Notes: generated by a model from the sequence alone, not told the origin. A stretch of 14,611 nt of DNA from Solirubrobacteraceae bacterium (GCA_030043235.1 JASHYF010000434.1:1-14611); one strand, 5' to 3'; positions 6,344-13,960 are shown, counted from the first letter of the stretch. A program made the numbers and translations.

Positions 6344-6417
6344 GCCGACGTAGCTCAGCTGGTAGCAGCGCATCCATGGTAAGGATGAGGTCGTGGGTTC
6401 GAGTCCCACCGTCGGCT
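6344..6417 (+). tRNA. tRNA-Thr (anticodon GGT)
   Basis: The 74-nt cloverleaf is complete. The acceptor arm GCCGACG (6344-6350) pairs with CGTCGGC (6410-6416), with T6417 as the discriminator. The anticodon stem CATCC/GGATG encloses the loop ATGGTAA, anticodon GGT. The T-arm is GTGGG-TTCGAGT-CCCAC. The D-arm has one more base than the common form (GGTAGCAGC rather than GGTAGAGC), leaving a three-pair D stem, which is tolerated. CCA is not encoded. It reads the threonine codon ACC (and ACT by wobble). Confidence 0.95.
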
Positions 6418-6433
6418 CTCCTCCCGCTACCGC

Positions 6434-6461
6434 ACCGTCACCGCAGCTCGCTACGGTTTTT
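6434..6461 (+). terminator. Possible weak terminator after tRNA-Thr
   Basis: ACCGT (6434-6438) pairs with ACGGT (6453-6457) across a 14-nt loop, followed at once by a T-run (6457-6461). The stem is short. The T-run is rare in this GC-rich window and lies 40 bp after the tRNA. Confidence 0.35.
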
Positions 6462-6462
6462 G

Positions 6463-6490
6463 TCCGTGTTGTCCGGTCCGTGTTGTCCGG
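6463..6490 (+). repeat. Perfect 14-bp tandem duplication
   Basis: TCCGTGTTGTCCGG occurs twice in direct succession (6463-6476 and 6477-6490). A related CTTTGTCC follows. It lies between the tRNA-Thr gene and the inverted tRNA relic. Confidence 0.8.
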
Positions 6491-6540
6491 CTTTGTCCAA
6501 GCCGCGACAGGCGAAAATCCCAGTCTAGGAGCCAAGAAAT

Positions 6541-6566
6541 GGCGTTCTGCCTCAAAACAGAGCGCC
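6541..6566. repeat. Inverted repeat next to the tRNA relic
   Basis: GGCGTTCTG (6541-6549) pairs with CAGAGCGCC (6558-6566) across CCTCAAAA. Eight pairs are Watson-Crick and one is G-U in a plus-strand transcript. It overlaps the 3' edge of the tRNA relic by two bases. Confidence 0.6.
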
Positions 6567-6616
6567 CTGGGCCTCCCGCTTACCATGAGGTGCTCTACCG
6601 GCTGAGCTACGGCGTG
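6565..6616 (-). pseudogene. Truncated tRNA-Thr-like relic
   Basis: Read on the minus strand, this segment follows tRNA order. A 7-nt acceptor-like stretch (CACGCCG) is followed by TA, a perfect D-arm (GCTC-AGCCGGTA-GAGC), the same anticodon loop ATGGTAA as the intact gene (GGT, Thr), and a 3' anticodon strand GCGGG with variable region AGGCC and CAGGG. The 5' anticodon strand is ACCTC where CCCGC would be needed to pair. There is no TTCGA T-loop and no matching 3' acceptor. It is therefore a decayed, 3'-truncated tRNA gene pointing against the functional tRNA-Thr. Confidence 0.65.
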
Positions 6617-6695
6617 GAGCCTGGATCGTAGCCGACGCGTCCTCGCGCGCTCGAGCCTCGGAGGGGCCGTTGCAAGCGGGGATAATGCGGCGGCG

Positions 6696-8360
6696 ATGAA
6701 CGCGCCCGCCGCCGAGGCCCAGCCGCAGGGCGACGCGACGCCGACGAGGAGCTCGTCGGCGTGGGGGCCGTTTCGCTCACCCGATTTCGCGAGGATGGCC
6801 TCGGCGCAGTTCGTGAGCAACGTCGGTGGCTGGATGCAGACCGTCGGCGCTCAGGAGCTGATGCTCACGCTGACGACGTCGGCCACGCTCGTGGCGTTGA
6901 TCCAGACGGCCGCGGGCCTTCCGGTGGTCCTGCTCGCCGTGCCCGCGGGCGCGATCGGCGATCTCGTCGATCGTCGCCGGCTGCTGATCGTCGCACAGTC
7001 GTTCATGCTGCTCGCCGCCGGGGTGCTCGCCGCGCTCGCGCTGGCCGGGCTGGTGACGCCGTGGGTTCTGCTCGCGCTGATCTTCGCCGTCGGCGCCGGG
7101 CAGACGCTGACCTCGCCCACGTGGCAGACGCTGCAGCCCGAGCTCGTCGCGCCCGAGGACCGCACGCAGGCGATCGCGCTGGGTGCCGTCAACATGAACC
7201 TCAGCCGGGCGATCGGCCCCGCGATCGGCGGCGCTCTGTATGCGGCGAGCAGTGCCGGGGTGGTGTTCTTGGTCAACGCGCTGAGCTTTGTGCCGGTCAT
7301 CGGCGCGGTCATTCGCTGGCGGGGCGGCGCGCGCCCGGCGCGCCGGGCGGCGCGCGAGCACGTCGGTGAGGCAATCCGCGCCGGAGGGCGCTACATCGCC
7401 GCCAGCCCGGCGCTGCGCGTGATCTTGCTGCGCGCTGTGCTGTTCACGTTCTTCGCCAGCTCGATCTGGGCGCTCCTGCCGCTCGTCGCGCGCAGGCAGC
7501 TGCATCTCGGCTCCGGCGGCTACGGGCTGCTGCTGGGCGGCGTGGGCATCGGAGCGGTCGCCGGCGCGGTGGTGCTTCCCCGCCTGCGGGGACGCGTAGC
7601 GCCGTCGAGCACGATGATCGCCAGCACGCTCGTCTTCGCCGGTGTGACGCTGGCGCTGGCCTACGTGCGCGTCAGTGGGCTGGCCGCGATCGCGCTCGTG
7701 ATCGGCGGCGTCGCGTGGATCCTCGTGCTCTCGACGCTCAACTCCCAATATCAGTCGACGCTGCCGGGCTGGGCGAAGGCACGCGGCATGTCCTACTACC
7801 TGGTGATCTTCCAGGGCGGCGGCGCGCTCGGCAGCGCCGCGTTTGGCGTCATCGCACAGAACACGACTCTGACCACTGCGCTGCTCGCGGCCGCCGCCGG
7901 ACTCGCGCTCGTCGGCCTTGCCGGCGTGTGGCTGCCCTTCAAGGAAATCTCGCCTCGAGAGCTGCTGCCTGCCGGCGACTGGCCGGACCCGCAGCTCGTC
8001 GACGCGAGTGCGAGCGACGGGCCGGTCCTCGTGACGCTCGAGTACCGGCCAAAGCCGGGGCTGGAGCGAGACCTCCTCGAGGCGCTCTACGCTGGGCGCC
8101 ACGCGCGACGGCGCACGGGCGCGGTGAGCTGGCGCATGTGGCGCGACGCCGCCGATCCCGGGCACATCCTCGAGCAGTTCGTCGTCGGCTCCTGGGACGA
8201 GCACCTGCGCCAGCACGAGCGCGTCAGCCGCCGCGACCAGCAGCGACTCGAGGAGATCGCGGCCATGACCGATCCCGCCAGGCCAGTGACCACCATCCAC
8301 TGGATAGCGCCTCGGCTCGAGGGGAAGCCGCCTTCCATGCCGTCATCAGACGGGAGCTGA
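6696..8360 (+). CDS. MFS_3-type (EntS-like) exporter with soluble C-terminal domain
   Basis: The 554-residue protein begins with a cytoplasmic tail and FRSPDFARMASAQFVSNVGGWMQ, the usual opening of the MFS_3/transmembrane secretion effector family. About a dozen hydrophobic segments follow (roughly residues 25-415). Between TM2 and TM3 lies the major-facilitator loop motif GAIGDLVDRRRLL. After the last helix, residues 440-540 form a soluble domain starting VLVTLEYRPKPGLERDLLEAL and containing WRMWRDAADPGHILEQFVVGSW. It resembles the dimeric alpha/beta (antibiotic biosynthesis monooxygenase-like) domain that this subfamily often carries. It is an inner-membrane, proton-driven efflux protein; the substrate is unknown (siderophore or drug export are the family precedents). 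GATAAT at 6681-6686 could be its -10 box. No strong ribosome-binding site precedes the ATG. Confidence 0.88.
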   Translation: MNAPAAEAQPQGDATPTRSSSAWGPFRSPDFARMASAQFVSNVGGWMQTVGAQELMLTLTTSATLVALIQTAAGLPVVLLAVPAGAIGDLVDRRRLLIVAQSFMLLAAGVLAALALAGLVTPWVLLALIFAVGAGQTLTSPTWQTLQPELVAPEDRTQAIALGAVNMNLSRAIGPAIGGALYAASSAGVVFLVNALSFVPVIGAVIRWRGGARPARRAAREHVGEAIRAGGRYIAASPALRVILLRAVLFTFFASSIWALLPLVARRQLHLGSGGYGLLLGGVGIGAVAGAVVLPRLRGRVAPSSTMIASTLVFAGVTLALAYVRVSGLAAIALVIGGVAWILVLSTLNSQYQSTLPGWAKARGMSYYLVIFQGGGALGSAAFGVIAQNTTLTTALLAAAAGLALVGLAGVWLPFKEISPRELLPAGDWPDPQLVDASASDGPVLVTLEYRPKPGLERDLLEALYAGRHARRRTGAVSWRMWRDAADPGHILEQFVVGSWDEHLRQHERVSRRDQQRLEEIAAMTDPARPVTTIHWIAPRLEGKPPSMPSSDGS

Positions 8361-8409
8361 TTCAGTCCGGCTCGTGGGACGCCAAGGCCCTGCTCGCCCG
8401 CCTCGGCTT

Positions 8410-10968
8410 CTATGACGCTCGGCCTCGCGCGCGGATCGCCGCCTGCGCCGCGGCCACGCGCGCGATCGGCACGCGGTAGGGGGAGCAGGACACGTAGTCG
8501 ATCCCGGAGGCGTTCAGGAACTCGATCGAGTCGGGGTCGCCGCCGTGCTCGCCGCACACGCCGAGCGTCAACTCGAGGCGCGCCTCGCGCCCGAGCCACG
8601 CGCCCATGCGGATCAGCTGCCCGACGCCGGGGGTGTCGAGCGTCTCGAACGGCGAGCGGTCGAGGATGCCCACGTCGATGTAGCGCGCCAGCAGCCGCCC
8701 CTCGATGTCGTCGCGGCTGAAGCCGAGCGCCGTCTGCGTGAGATCGTTGGTGCCGAAAGAGAAGAAGTCGGCGTCGGCGGCGATGCGGTCGGCCTGCACG
8801 CACGCGCGCGGCAGCTCGATCATCGTGCCGACCGCGTAGTCCTCGACGCCCACATCCGCGGCCACGCGGTCGACCAGGCCGCGCGCGAGCGCCAGCTCTC
8901 GCTCGTAGGCCACGAGCGGCACCATCACCTCGATGCGGCTCCCGGGCACGCGCGCCGCGGCGGCGAACAGCGCGCGGACCTGCATCTCGTACAGCGCGGG
9001 AAACAGGATGCCGAGCCGCACGCCGCGCGTGCCGAGCATCGGGTTCGACTCCTGCAGCTGCTCCACGCGGCGGCGCTCCGGTGAGCCCGCGGGCAGCGTC
9101 GCGGGGTCGGGGAGGAACTCGTGCAGCGGCGGGTCGAGCAGGCGCACGGTCACCGGACGCCCCTGGAGCTCCGTGAGGATCTGCTCGAAGTCGGCTTCCT
9201 GCAGCGGGCGCAGGCGCTCGATCGCGCGCGCCCGCGCCGCGTCGTCCTCGGCGAGGATCACCGCGGCCATCAGCGGCTGGCGCTCGCCGAGGAACATGTG
9301 CTCGGTGCGACACAGGCCGATCCCCTCGGCGCCCAGCTCGATCGCGCGCCGGGCATCCTGCGGCGTGTCGGCGTTGGCGCGCACGCCGAGCGTGCGCAGC
9401 TCGTCGCACCAGCCGAGCACGCGCTGCAGGTGCTCGGAGACGCGCGGTTGCACGAGCGGCACGTCGTCGGTCGTGATCGTGCCGTGGCTGCCGTCGATCG
9501 CGATCACCTCGCCGCGCCGCAGCGTGCGCGGGCCGATCCGCACCGCGCCGGCGGCCGGGTCGACCTGCACCTCAGCGGCGCCGGTCACTGCCGGGCGGCC
9601 CATGCCGCGGGCGACCAGCGCGGCGTGGCTCGCCTTGCCGCCCTCGCTCGTGAGGATGCCGCGGGCGGCGTGGAAGCCCGCGACGTCGTCGGCCTCGGTG
9701 AAGGCGCGCACGAGGATCGCGTCGCGTCCGTCCGCAGCCGCGCGGATCGCCTCCTCGGCGCTCAGCACGATCTCGCCCTTGGCGGCGCCGGGCGAGGCGG
9801 CGACGCCGCGCGCGAGGACCTCGAAGCGCGCGGTGGGGTCGAACGTCGGGTGCAGCAGCGCGTCGAGCGTCGAGGCGTCGATCGTCGCGATCGCCGACTC
9901 GCGCTCCAGCAGCCCTTCCTCGACGGCGTCGACCGCGAAGCGCACAGCTGCCTGCGCCGGTCGCTTGGCGCCGCGCGTCTGCAGCATGTACAGGCGTCCC
10001 TCCTGGATGGTGAACTCCGTGTCCTGCATGTCGCCGTAGTGGCGCTCGAGCGTTCTCAGGATCTCGAGCAGCTCTTCGTGGACCTCCGGCATCCACTCGC
10101 GCAGCTCGGAGATGTCGCGCGGCGTGCGCATTCCCGAGACGACGTCCTCGCCCTGCGCGCTCTCGAGGAAGTCGCCGGACGGCTGCGGCGCGCCCGTCAG
10201 CTCGTCGCGCGAGAAGGCCACGCCGCTGCCGGAGCGCTCGCCGAGGTTGCCGAACACCATCTGCTGGACGTTCACCGCCGTGCCCCACTCGTCGGGGATG
10301 CCGTTGATGCGCCGATAGGCGATCGCGCGCTCTCCCTGCCACGAGTCGAACACCGCGCGGATCGCGCCGCGCAGCTGCTCCAGTGGGTCTTCCGGGAACG
10401 CGTAGAGGCTCTTGAAGTGGAGCGTCAGCTCGCGCAGCGCCTGCGCGTCGAGCTCCGTGTCGAGCCTCACGCCGCGCGCCGCCTTCGCCTCCGCGATGGC
10501 CCGCTCGAAGCGCTCGCCGGGGATGCCGAGGACCACGTCGCCGTACATCTGCACGAAGCGACGGTAGGAGTCCCAGGCGAAGCGCTCGTCACCCGAGCGC
10601 TCCGCCAGGCCGGGCACCGACCGATCGTTGAGGCCGAGGTTGAGGACGGTGTCGAGCATCCCCGGCATCGACTCGCGGGCGCCCGAGCGGACCGACACGA
10701 GCAGCGGGTCGCGTGGGTCGCCGAGCCGCCGTCCGGCCAGCGCCTCGAGCCGCCCGAGCGCCTCCTCGACCTGCCCGAGCAGGCCGTCCGGGAAGGCTCT
10801 CTCGCGCATGTAGGCGACGCACGCGGCGGTCGTGATCGTGAATCCCGCGGGCACGCGCGCAGGCCCCAGCACGCGCGTCATCTCCGCGATGCCCGCGCCC
10901 TTGCCGCCGAGCAGCTCGCGCAGCTCGCGCCCGCCTTCCTGGAAGTCGAGGACCCAATGCTCGCCCAT
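8410..10968 (-). CDS. ppdK: Pyruvate, phosphate dikinase
   Basis: This 852-residue enzyme interconverts pyruvate + ATP + Pi and phosphoenolpyruvate + AMP + PPi in the cytoplasm. The domains are in standard order. The N-terminal ATP-grasp domain (residues 1-340) has LGGKGAGIAEM and SVRSGARESMPGMLDTVLNLG. The swivelling phosphohistidine domain (about 385-505) has SEGGKASHAALVARGMG, with H448 as the phosphate carrier. The C-terminal TIM barrel (520-852) has EGIGLCRTEHMF, FFSFGTNDLTQ and GVCGEHGGDP, with C805 as the catalytic acid. The length is slightly below the usual 870-880. The Thr found two residues before the His in plant-type and many bacterial enzymes is Ala (GGKASH), so control by a PPDK regulatory protein phosphorylating that Thr is not possible; no such gene is nearby. 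The start has no clear ribosome-binding site; TAAATT at 10983-10978 could be a -10 box for a nearly leaderless mRNA. Confidence 0.97.
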   Translation of the reverse strand: MGEHWVLDFQEGGRELRELLGGKGAGIAEMTRVLGPARVPAGFTITTAACVAYMRERAFPDGLLGQVEEALGRLEALAGRRLGDPRDPLLVSVRSGARESMPGMLDTVLNLGLNDRSVPGLAERSGDERFAWDSYRRFVQMYGDVVLGIPGERFERAIAEAKAARGVRLDTELDAQALRELTLHFKSLYAFPEDPLEQLRGAIRAVFDSWQGERAIAYRRINGIPDEWGTAVNVQQMVFGNLGERSGSGVAFSRDELTGAPQPSGDFLESAQGEDVVSGMRTPRDISELREWMPEVHEELLEILRTLERHYGDMQDTEFTIQEGRLYMLQTRGAKRPAQAAVRFAVDAVEEGLLERESAIATIDASTLDALLHPTFDPTARFEVLARGVAASPGAAKGEIVLSAEEAIRAAADGRDAILVRAFTEADDVAGFHAARGILTSEGGKASHAALVARGMGRPAVTGAAEVQVDPAAGAVRIGPRTLRRGEVIAIDGSHGTITTDDVPLVQPRVSEHLQRVLGWCDELRTLGVRANADTPQDARRAIELGAEGIGLCRTEHMFLGERQPLMAAVILAEDDAARARAIERLRPLQEADFEQILTELQGRPVTVRLLDPPLHEFLPDPATLPAGSPERRRVEQLQESNPMLGTRGVRLGILFPALYEMQVRALFAAAARVPGSRIEVMVPLVAYERELALARGLVDRVAADVGVEDYAVGTMIELPRACVQADRIAADADFFSFGTNDLTQTALGFSRDDIEGRLLARYIDVGILDRSPFETLDTPGVGQLIRMGAWLGREARLELTLGVCGEHGGDPDSIEFLNASGIDYVSCSPYRVPIARVAAAQAAIRARGRAS

Positions 10969-11174
10969 CGGTCTGGCAATTTAGTGGTCCGGCTGGTGGG
11001 AGGCCAGCGGCAGGCAGTCCTCGCGCACGGGGGGAAGACGTCGACGTCGGGCGCCGGCTGCTCGCCGATCACCCTGCCGGCGTGCGGGGCGCCGGCGGGG
11101 ATGCACCGGCAGCTCGCCCTCCAGGACGCCCCGGATGCAGCATGCTGACAGCGGACGGACGAACACGAAGACCA

Positions 11175-11193
11175 CCGACGCGAAGCGCGTCGG
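11175..11193. promoter_or_regulatory. Perfect 8-bp hairpin just ahead of a Shine-Dalgarno
   Basis: CCGACGCG and CGCGTCGG flank AAG (19 bp, no mismatch). The second arm ends 3 nt before the ribosome-binding site AAAGGAGG (11197-11204) of the dehydrogenase gene. It could be an operator for a dimeric regulator or an RNA hairpin affecting translation of the three-gene operon. No T-run follows, so it is not an intrinsic terminator. Confidence 0.55.
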
Positions 11194-11211
11194 CCGAAAG
11201 GAGGTGCCGCG

Positions 11212-12078
11212 ATGGCGACTGACGAGGGTAGGGCCAAGGTTCGTGCGGGACTGCTGGGCGTGGGCCTGATGGGCTCGGCGATGGCGGCTCGCATGGTCGA
11301 TCAGGGCATCGAGGTGCTCGCCTGGGATCGCAGCGCCGAGCACGTGCGGGCGCTGGCCGGCGTGGAGGTCGCGGACACACCCGGCGCGGTGGTGGTGGGC
11401 ACGCCGACGGTGATAACGATGCTGCCGACGGCCGAGGTCGTTCTCGCTGTCGTCGAGCCGCTGTTGGCGAGCTGGCCCGACGGGACGATCTGGGTGCAGA
11501 TGAGCAGCGTCGGAGCCAGCGAGGCCGACCACTTGAGCGAGATCGCGGAGCAGCACGGCGTGACGCTCGTTGATGCCCCCGTCTCTGGCAGCACGCGTCC
11601 GGCGCTGGAGGGCCGGTTGACGATCCTGGCGTCGGGCCGTGACTCGGCTCGCCAGCAGCTCGCACCGGTCTTCGCGGCGCTCGGGCAGAAGGTCATGTGG
11701 GTGGGGCCGGCCGGGATGGGCTCGCGGCTGAAGCTGGCGGCCAACCACTGGATGATCGCGTCGATCACAGCGCTTGCCGAGACGATGCATCTGTGCGAGG
11801 CGATGGGCCTCGACCAGCAGGAGCTCGCCCGGCTGCTCGACGGCGGTCCGCTGGGTTCTCCCTACGTCATCGAAAAGCTCGGCGAGATGAGACGCCACGA
11901 GTACCCGGCCGGGTTCCCGGTGCGCCTGGCGCTCAAGGATCTCGAGCTCGTGCACGAGGTGCAAGCGAGCGCCGGCATCCACATGCCGGTGCTCGAGGCG
12001 GCGCTCGACCGCTTCCAGGCCGCCGCCGAGACGCTGGGCGACGAAGACGCCGCCGCGGTGTACGAGGTACAGGGATGA
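11212..12078 (+). CDS. NAD(P)-binding beta-hydroxyacid dehydrogenase-like protein (3-hydroxyisobutyrate/6-phosphogluconate dehydrogenase family)
   Basis: A strong ribosome-binding site (AAAGGAGG, 7 nt upstream) fixes the ATG at 11212. The 288 residues show the family's two-domain plan. An N-terminal Rossmann fold has GLLGVGLMGSAMA (GxGxxG at G16, G18, G21). DAPVSGSTRPALEGRLTILASG at 121-142 is the substrate-binding motif. The catalytic motif GMGSRLKLAANHW contains the general-acid Lys K174 and N178. The C-terminal half is all-helical, as expected. Such enzymes oxidise or reduce beta-hydroxy acids with NAD(P); members also act as imine or succinic-semialdehyde reductases, so the exact substrate is open. 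It is the first gene of a coupled operon with two aldo/keto reductases; its TGA overlaps the next ATG. Confidence 0.9.
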   Translation: MATDEGRAKVRAGLLGVGLMGSAMAARMVDQGIEVLAWDRSAEHVRALAGVEVADTPGAVVVGTPTVITMLPTAEVVLAVVEPLLASWPDGTIWVQMSSVGASEADHLSEIAEQHGVTLVDAPVSGSTRPALEGRLTILASGRDSARQQLAPVFAALGQKVMWVGPAGMGSRLKLAANHWMIASITALAETMHLCEAMGLDQQELARLLDGGPLGSPYVIEKLGEMRRHEYPAGFPVRLALKDLELVHEVQASAGIHMPVLEAALDRFQAAAETLGDEDAAAVYEVQG

Positions 12079-13013
12079 GCGCTCTCGGACGCACCGAGCT
12101 CGACGTGTTCCCGATCTGCCTCGGCGGCAACGTGTTCGGGTGGACCGCCGACGAGCCGCAGTCGATCGCCGTGCTCGACGCCTACACGGCGGCGGGCGGC
12201 AACTTCATCGACACCGCGAACTCCTACCTCCTCGAGCACGGCCGCTCGGAGACGATCATCGGGCGTTGGCTGGCCGATCGCGGCGATCGCGACCAGCTCG
12301 TACTGGCCACCAAGGTCGGCGGCGGCCACGGGCCGACCCGCAACCTGCGGGCGCAGACGATCGAGAGCGAGGCGCATGCCTCGCTCGAACGCCTGCAGAC
12401 CGACCGCATCGACCTCTACTACGCGCACTTCGACGACCCCGGCACGCCGCTCGAGGAGTCCTTGCGTGCCTTCGACGCGCTCGTCCGCGAAGGCACGGTG
12501 CGCTACATCGGGGCGTCGAACTACACACCTGAGCGTCTCGAGGCCGCGCTCGAGCGCCAGCGGGAGCTCGGCCTCGCCGAGTTCGCCGTCCTGCAGCCGC
12601 TGTACAGCCTCGTCGAGCGCGACTTCGAGCGCACGCTGCTGCCCATCGCAGACGCGTGGGACCTTGCGGTGCTGCCGTATTACGCGCTGGCCAGCGGCTT
12701 CCTCACCGGTAAGTACCGGCCGGGCGGCGAGGCGGTCGACTCCCCCCGCGCCGGGGCCGCCCGCGCGTATCTCGACCGCGGCGGGGCTGCCGTGCTCGAT
12801 GCGCTGGACGAGGTTGCCGCGGCCCACCAGACCACGGTGGCAGCGGTGGCGCTCGCGTGGCTGCGCACCCGGCCGCGAGTCCTCGCGCCGATCGCCAGCG
12901 CGCGGACCACCGAGCAGCTCGAGCAGATCCTGCCGGCCGCCACACTGGAGCTGACGCCAGCGGAGGCCGAGCGGCTGTCCTCCGTCGGGATGCAACCGGA
13001 GGCGAGCGCATGA
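12075..13013 (+). CDS. Aldo/keto reductase, first of a tandem pair
   Basis: The start is the ATG of an ATGA overlap with the upstream dehydrogenase stop, giving 312 residues. The (alpha/beta)8-barrel tetrad of the aldo/keto reductase superfamily is present: D46 and Y51 in NFIDTANSYL, K80 in LATKVGG, and H118 in YYAHFDDP. The pattern GRSETIIGRWL and the C-terminal NADPH-binding segment (PIASARTTEQLEQIL) are also typical. It would reduce an aldehyde or ketone, or oxidise a sugar alcohol, with NADP(H) in the cytoplasm. It is related to but clearly diverged from the next gene, so this is an old paralogous pair or two independent recruitments. The substrate is unknown. Confidence 0.92.
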   Translation: MSALGRTELDVFPICLGGNVFGWTADEPQSIAVLDAYTAAGGNFIDTANSYLLEHGRSETIIGRWLADRGDRDQLVLATKVGGGHGPTRNLRAQTIESEAHASLERLQTDRIDLYYAHFDDPGTPLEESLRAFDALVREGTVRYIGASNYTPERLEAALERQRELGLAEFAVLQPLYSLVERDFERTLLPIADAWDLAVLPYYALASGFLTGKYRPGGEAVDSPRAGAARAYLDRGGAAVLDALDEVAAAHQTTVAAVALAWLRTRPRVLAPIASARTTEQLEQILPAATLELTPAEAERLSSVGMQPEASA

Positions 13014-13960
13014 TCGACACCAAACAGCTGGGCGAGACCGGCCTGCAGATCACGCGCGTCGGGTTCGGCGCGTGGGCGATCGGCGGTGGAGGCTGGGAGT
13101 TCGGCTGGGGTCCGCAGGAGGACGATCAGTCGATCGCCGCGATCCACCGCGCCCTCGAGCAGGGAGTCAACTGGATCGACACAGCCGCCGCCTACGGCTT
13201 CGGTCGCTCCGAGCAGATCGTCGGTCGCGCGCTGGAGGGACTTGCCGAGCGCCCGTACGTGTTCACCAAGTGCTCGCTGCTGGAAGGACCCGGCCGGCGG
13301 GTCCTCCACAGCCTCGAGCGCGACTCGATCGTGCGCGAGGCGCACGCCAGCGTCGAACGGCTGGGGATCGACGCGATCGACCTCTACCAGATCCACTGGC
13401 CGATCCCGGATGCGGACATCGAGGAGGGTTGGAGCGCGCTTGCCGAGCTCAAGCAGCAGGGCCTCGTTCGCCACATCGGCGTCTCGAACTTCGACGTCGA
13501 GCAAGTGCGGCGCATCCAGCAAATCGCCCCGGTCGAGACGCTCCAGCCGCAGTACTCGCTGATCGAGCGCGACGCCGAGCGCGAGCTGCTCCCCTTCCTC
13601 GAGCGTGCCGGGATCGGCGTGATCGTCTACTCGCCGATGGGCTCGGGGATGCTGACCGGGACGATGACCCGTGCACGGATCGCCGAGCTCCCCGACGATG
13701 ACTGGCGAAAGCGCGACGAGCGCTTCCGCGAGCCGCGGCTCTCGCGCAACCTCGAGCTCGTCGAGCGCTTGAGCGCGGTAGCCGAGCGGCACGACACCAG
13801 CCCCGGGGCGGTCGCGATCGCCTGGACGCTTCGCAACCCAGCCGTCGACGGCGCGATCGTGGGCTTCCGCCGTCCCGATCAGGTCGACCCGCTGCTCGGC
13901 GCGGCGAGCCTCGAGCTGAGCGGCGAGGACCTCGACCGGATCGAGGGACGCGCCGGCTAG
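13010..13960 (+). CDS. Aldo/keto reductase, second of a tandem pair
   Basis: The ATG at 13010 overlaps the previous stop (ATGA) and has GGAGG 7 nt upstream, inside the preceding gene. The 316 residues carry the full tetrad: D57 and Y62 in NWIDTAAAYGFGRSE, K87 in VFTKCSL, and H129 in YQIHWP. The cofactor-binding end is present (AIVGFRRPDQVDPLL). ELGETGLQITRVGFGAWAIGG-type openings (here KQLGETGLQITRVGFGAWAIGG, residues 5-26) are common in oxidoreductases acting on sugars, inositols or aldehydes. It is translationally coupled to the two genes ahead, so the three probably act on one pathway, possibly sugar or hydroxyacid catabolism. Its TAG shares the sequence CTAG with the stop of the convergent regulator gene. 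Confidence 0.93.
   Translation: MIDTKQLGETGLQITRVGFGAWAIGGGGWEFGWGPQEDDQSIAAIHRALEQGVNWIDTAAAYGFGRSEQIVGRALEGLAERPYVFTKCSLLEGPGRRVLHSLERDSIVREAHASVERLGIDAIDLYQIHWPIPDADIEEGWSALAELKQQGLVRHIGVSNFDVEQVRRIQQIAPVETLQPQYSLIERDAERELLPFLERAGIGVIVYSPMGSGMLTGTMTRARIAELPDDDWRKRDERFREPRLSRNLELVERLSAVAERHDTSPGAVAIAWTLRNPAVDGAIVGFRRPDQVDPLLGAASLELSGEDLDRIEGRAG

Noticed and set aside
6200..6820. A minus-strand frame reading through the tRNA region (contains VGLEPTTSS)
   Set aside because: The Leu-Glu-Pro-Thr stretch comes from translating the antisense of a tRNA T-arm, a well-known artefact.
6777..8300. A 507-codon minus-strand open frame opposite the MFS gene
   Set aside because: Its composition (Arg, Gln, His, Asp runs) is that of an antisense reading; the plus strand has clear membrane segments.
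8361..8409. Intrinsic terminator between the convergent MFS and PPDK genes
   Set aside because: The 49-bp gap has GC-rich sequence but no convincing stem followed by a T-run.
9121..11148. A 675-codon plus-strand open frame opposite PPDK
   Set aside because: It is antisense to a fully motif-supported PPDK, is rich in Arg, Ala, His and Glu with no domain, and is the expected by-product of high GC in the gene's third positions.
11862..12995. A 377-codon minus-strand open frame opposite the first aldo/keto reductase
   Set aside because: It shadows the coding strand and has no recognisable motif, whereas the plus frame has the full catalytic tetrad.
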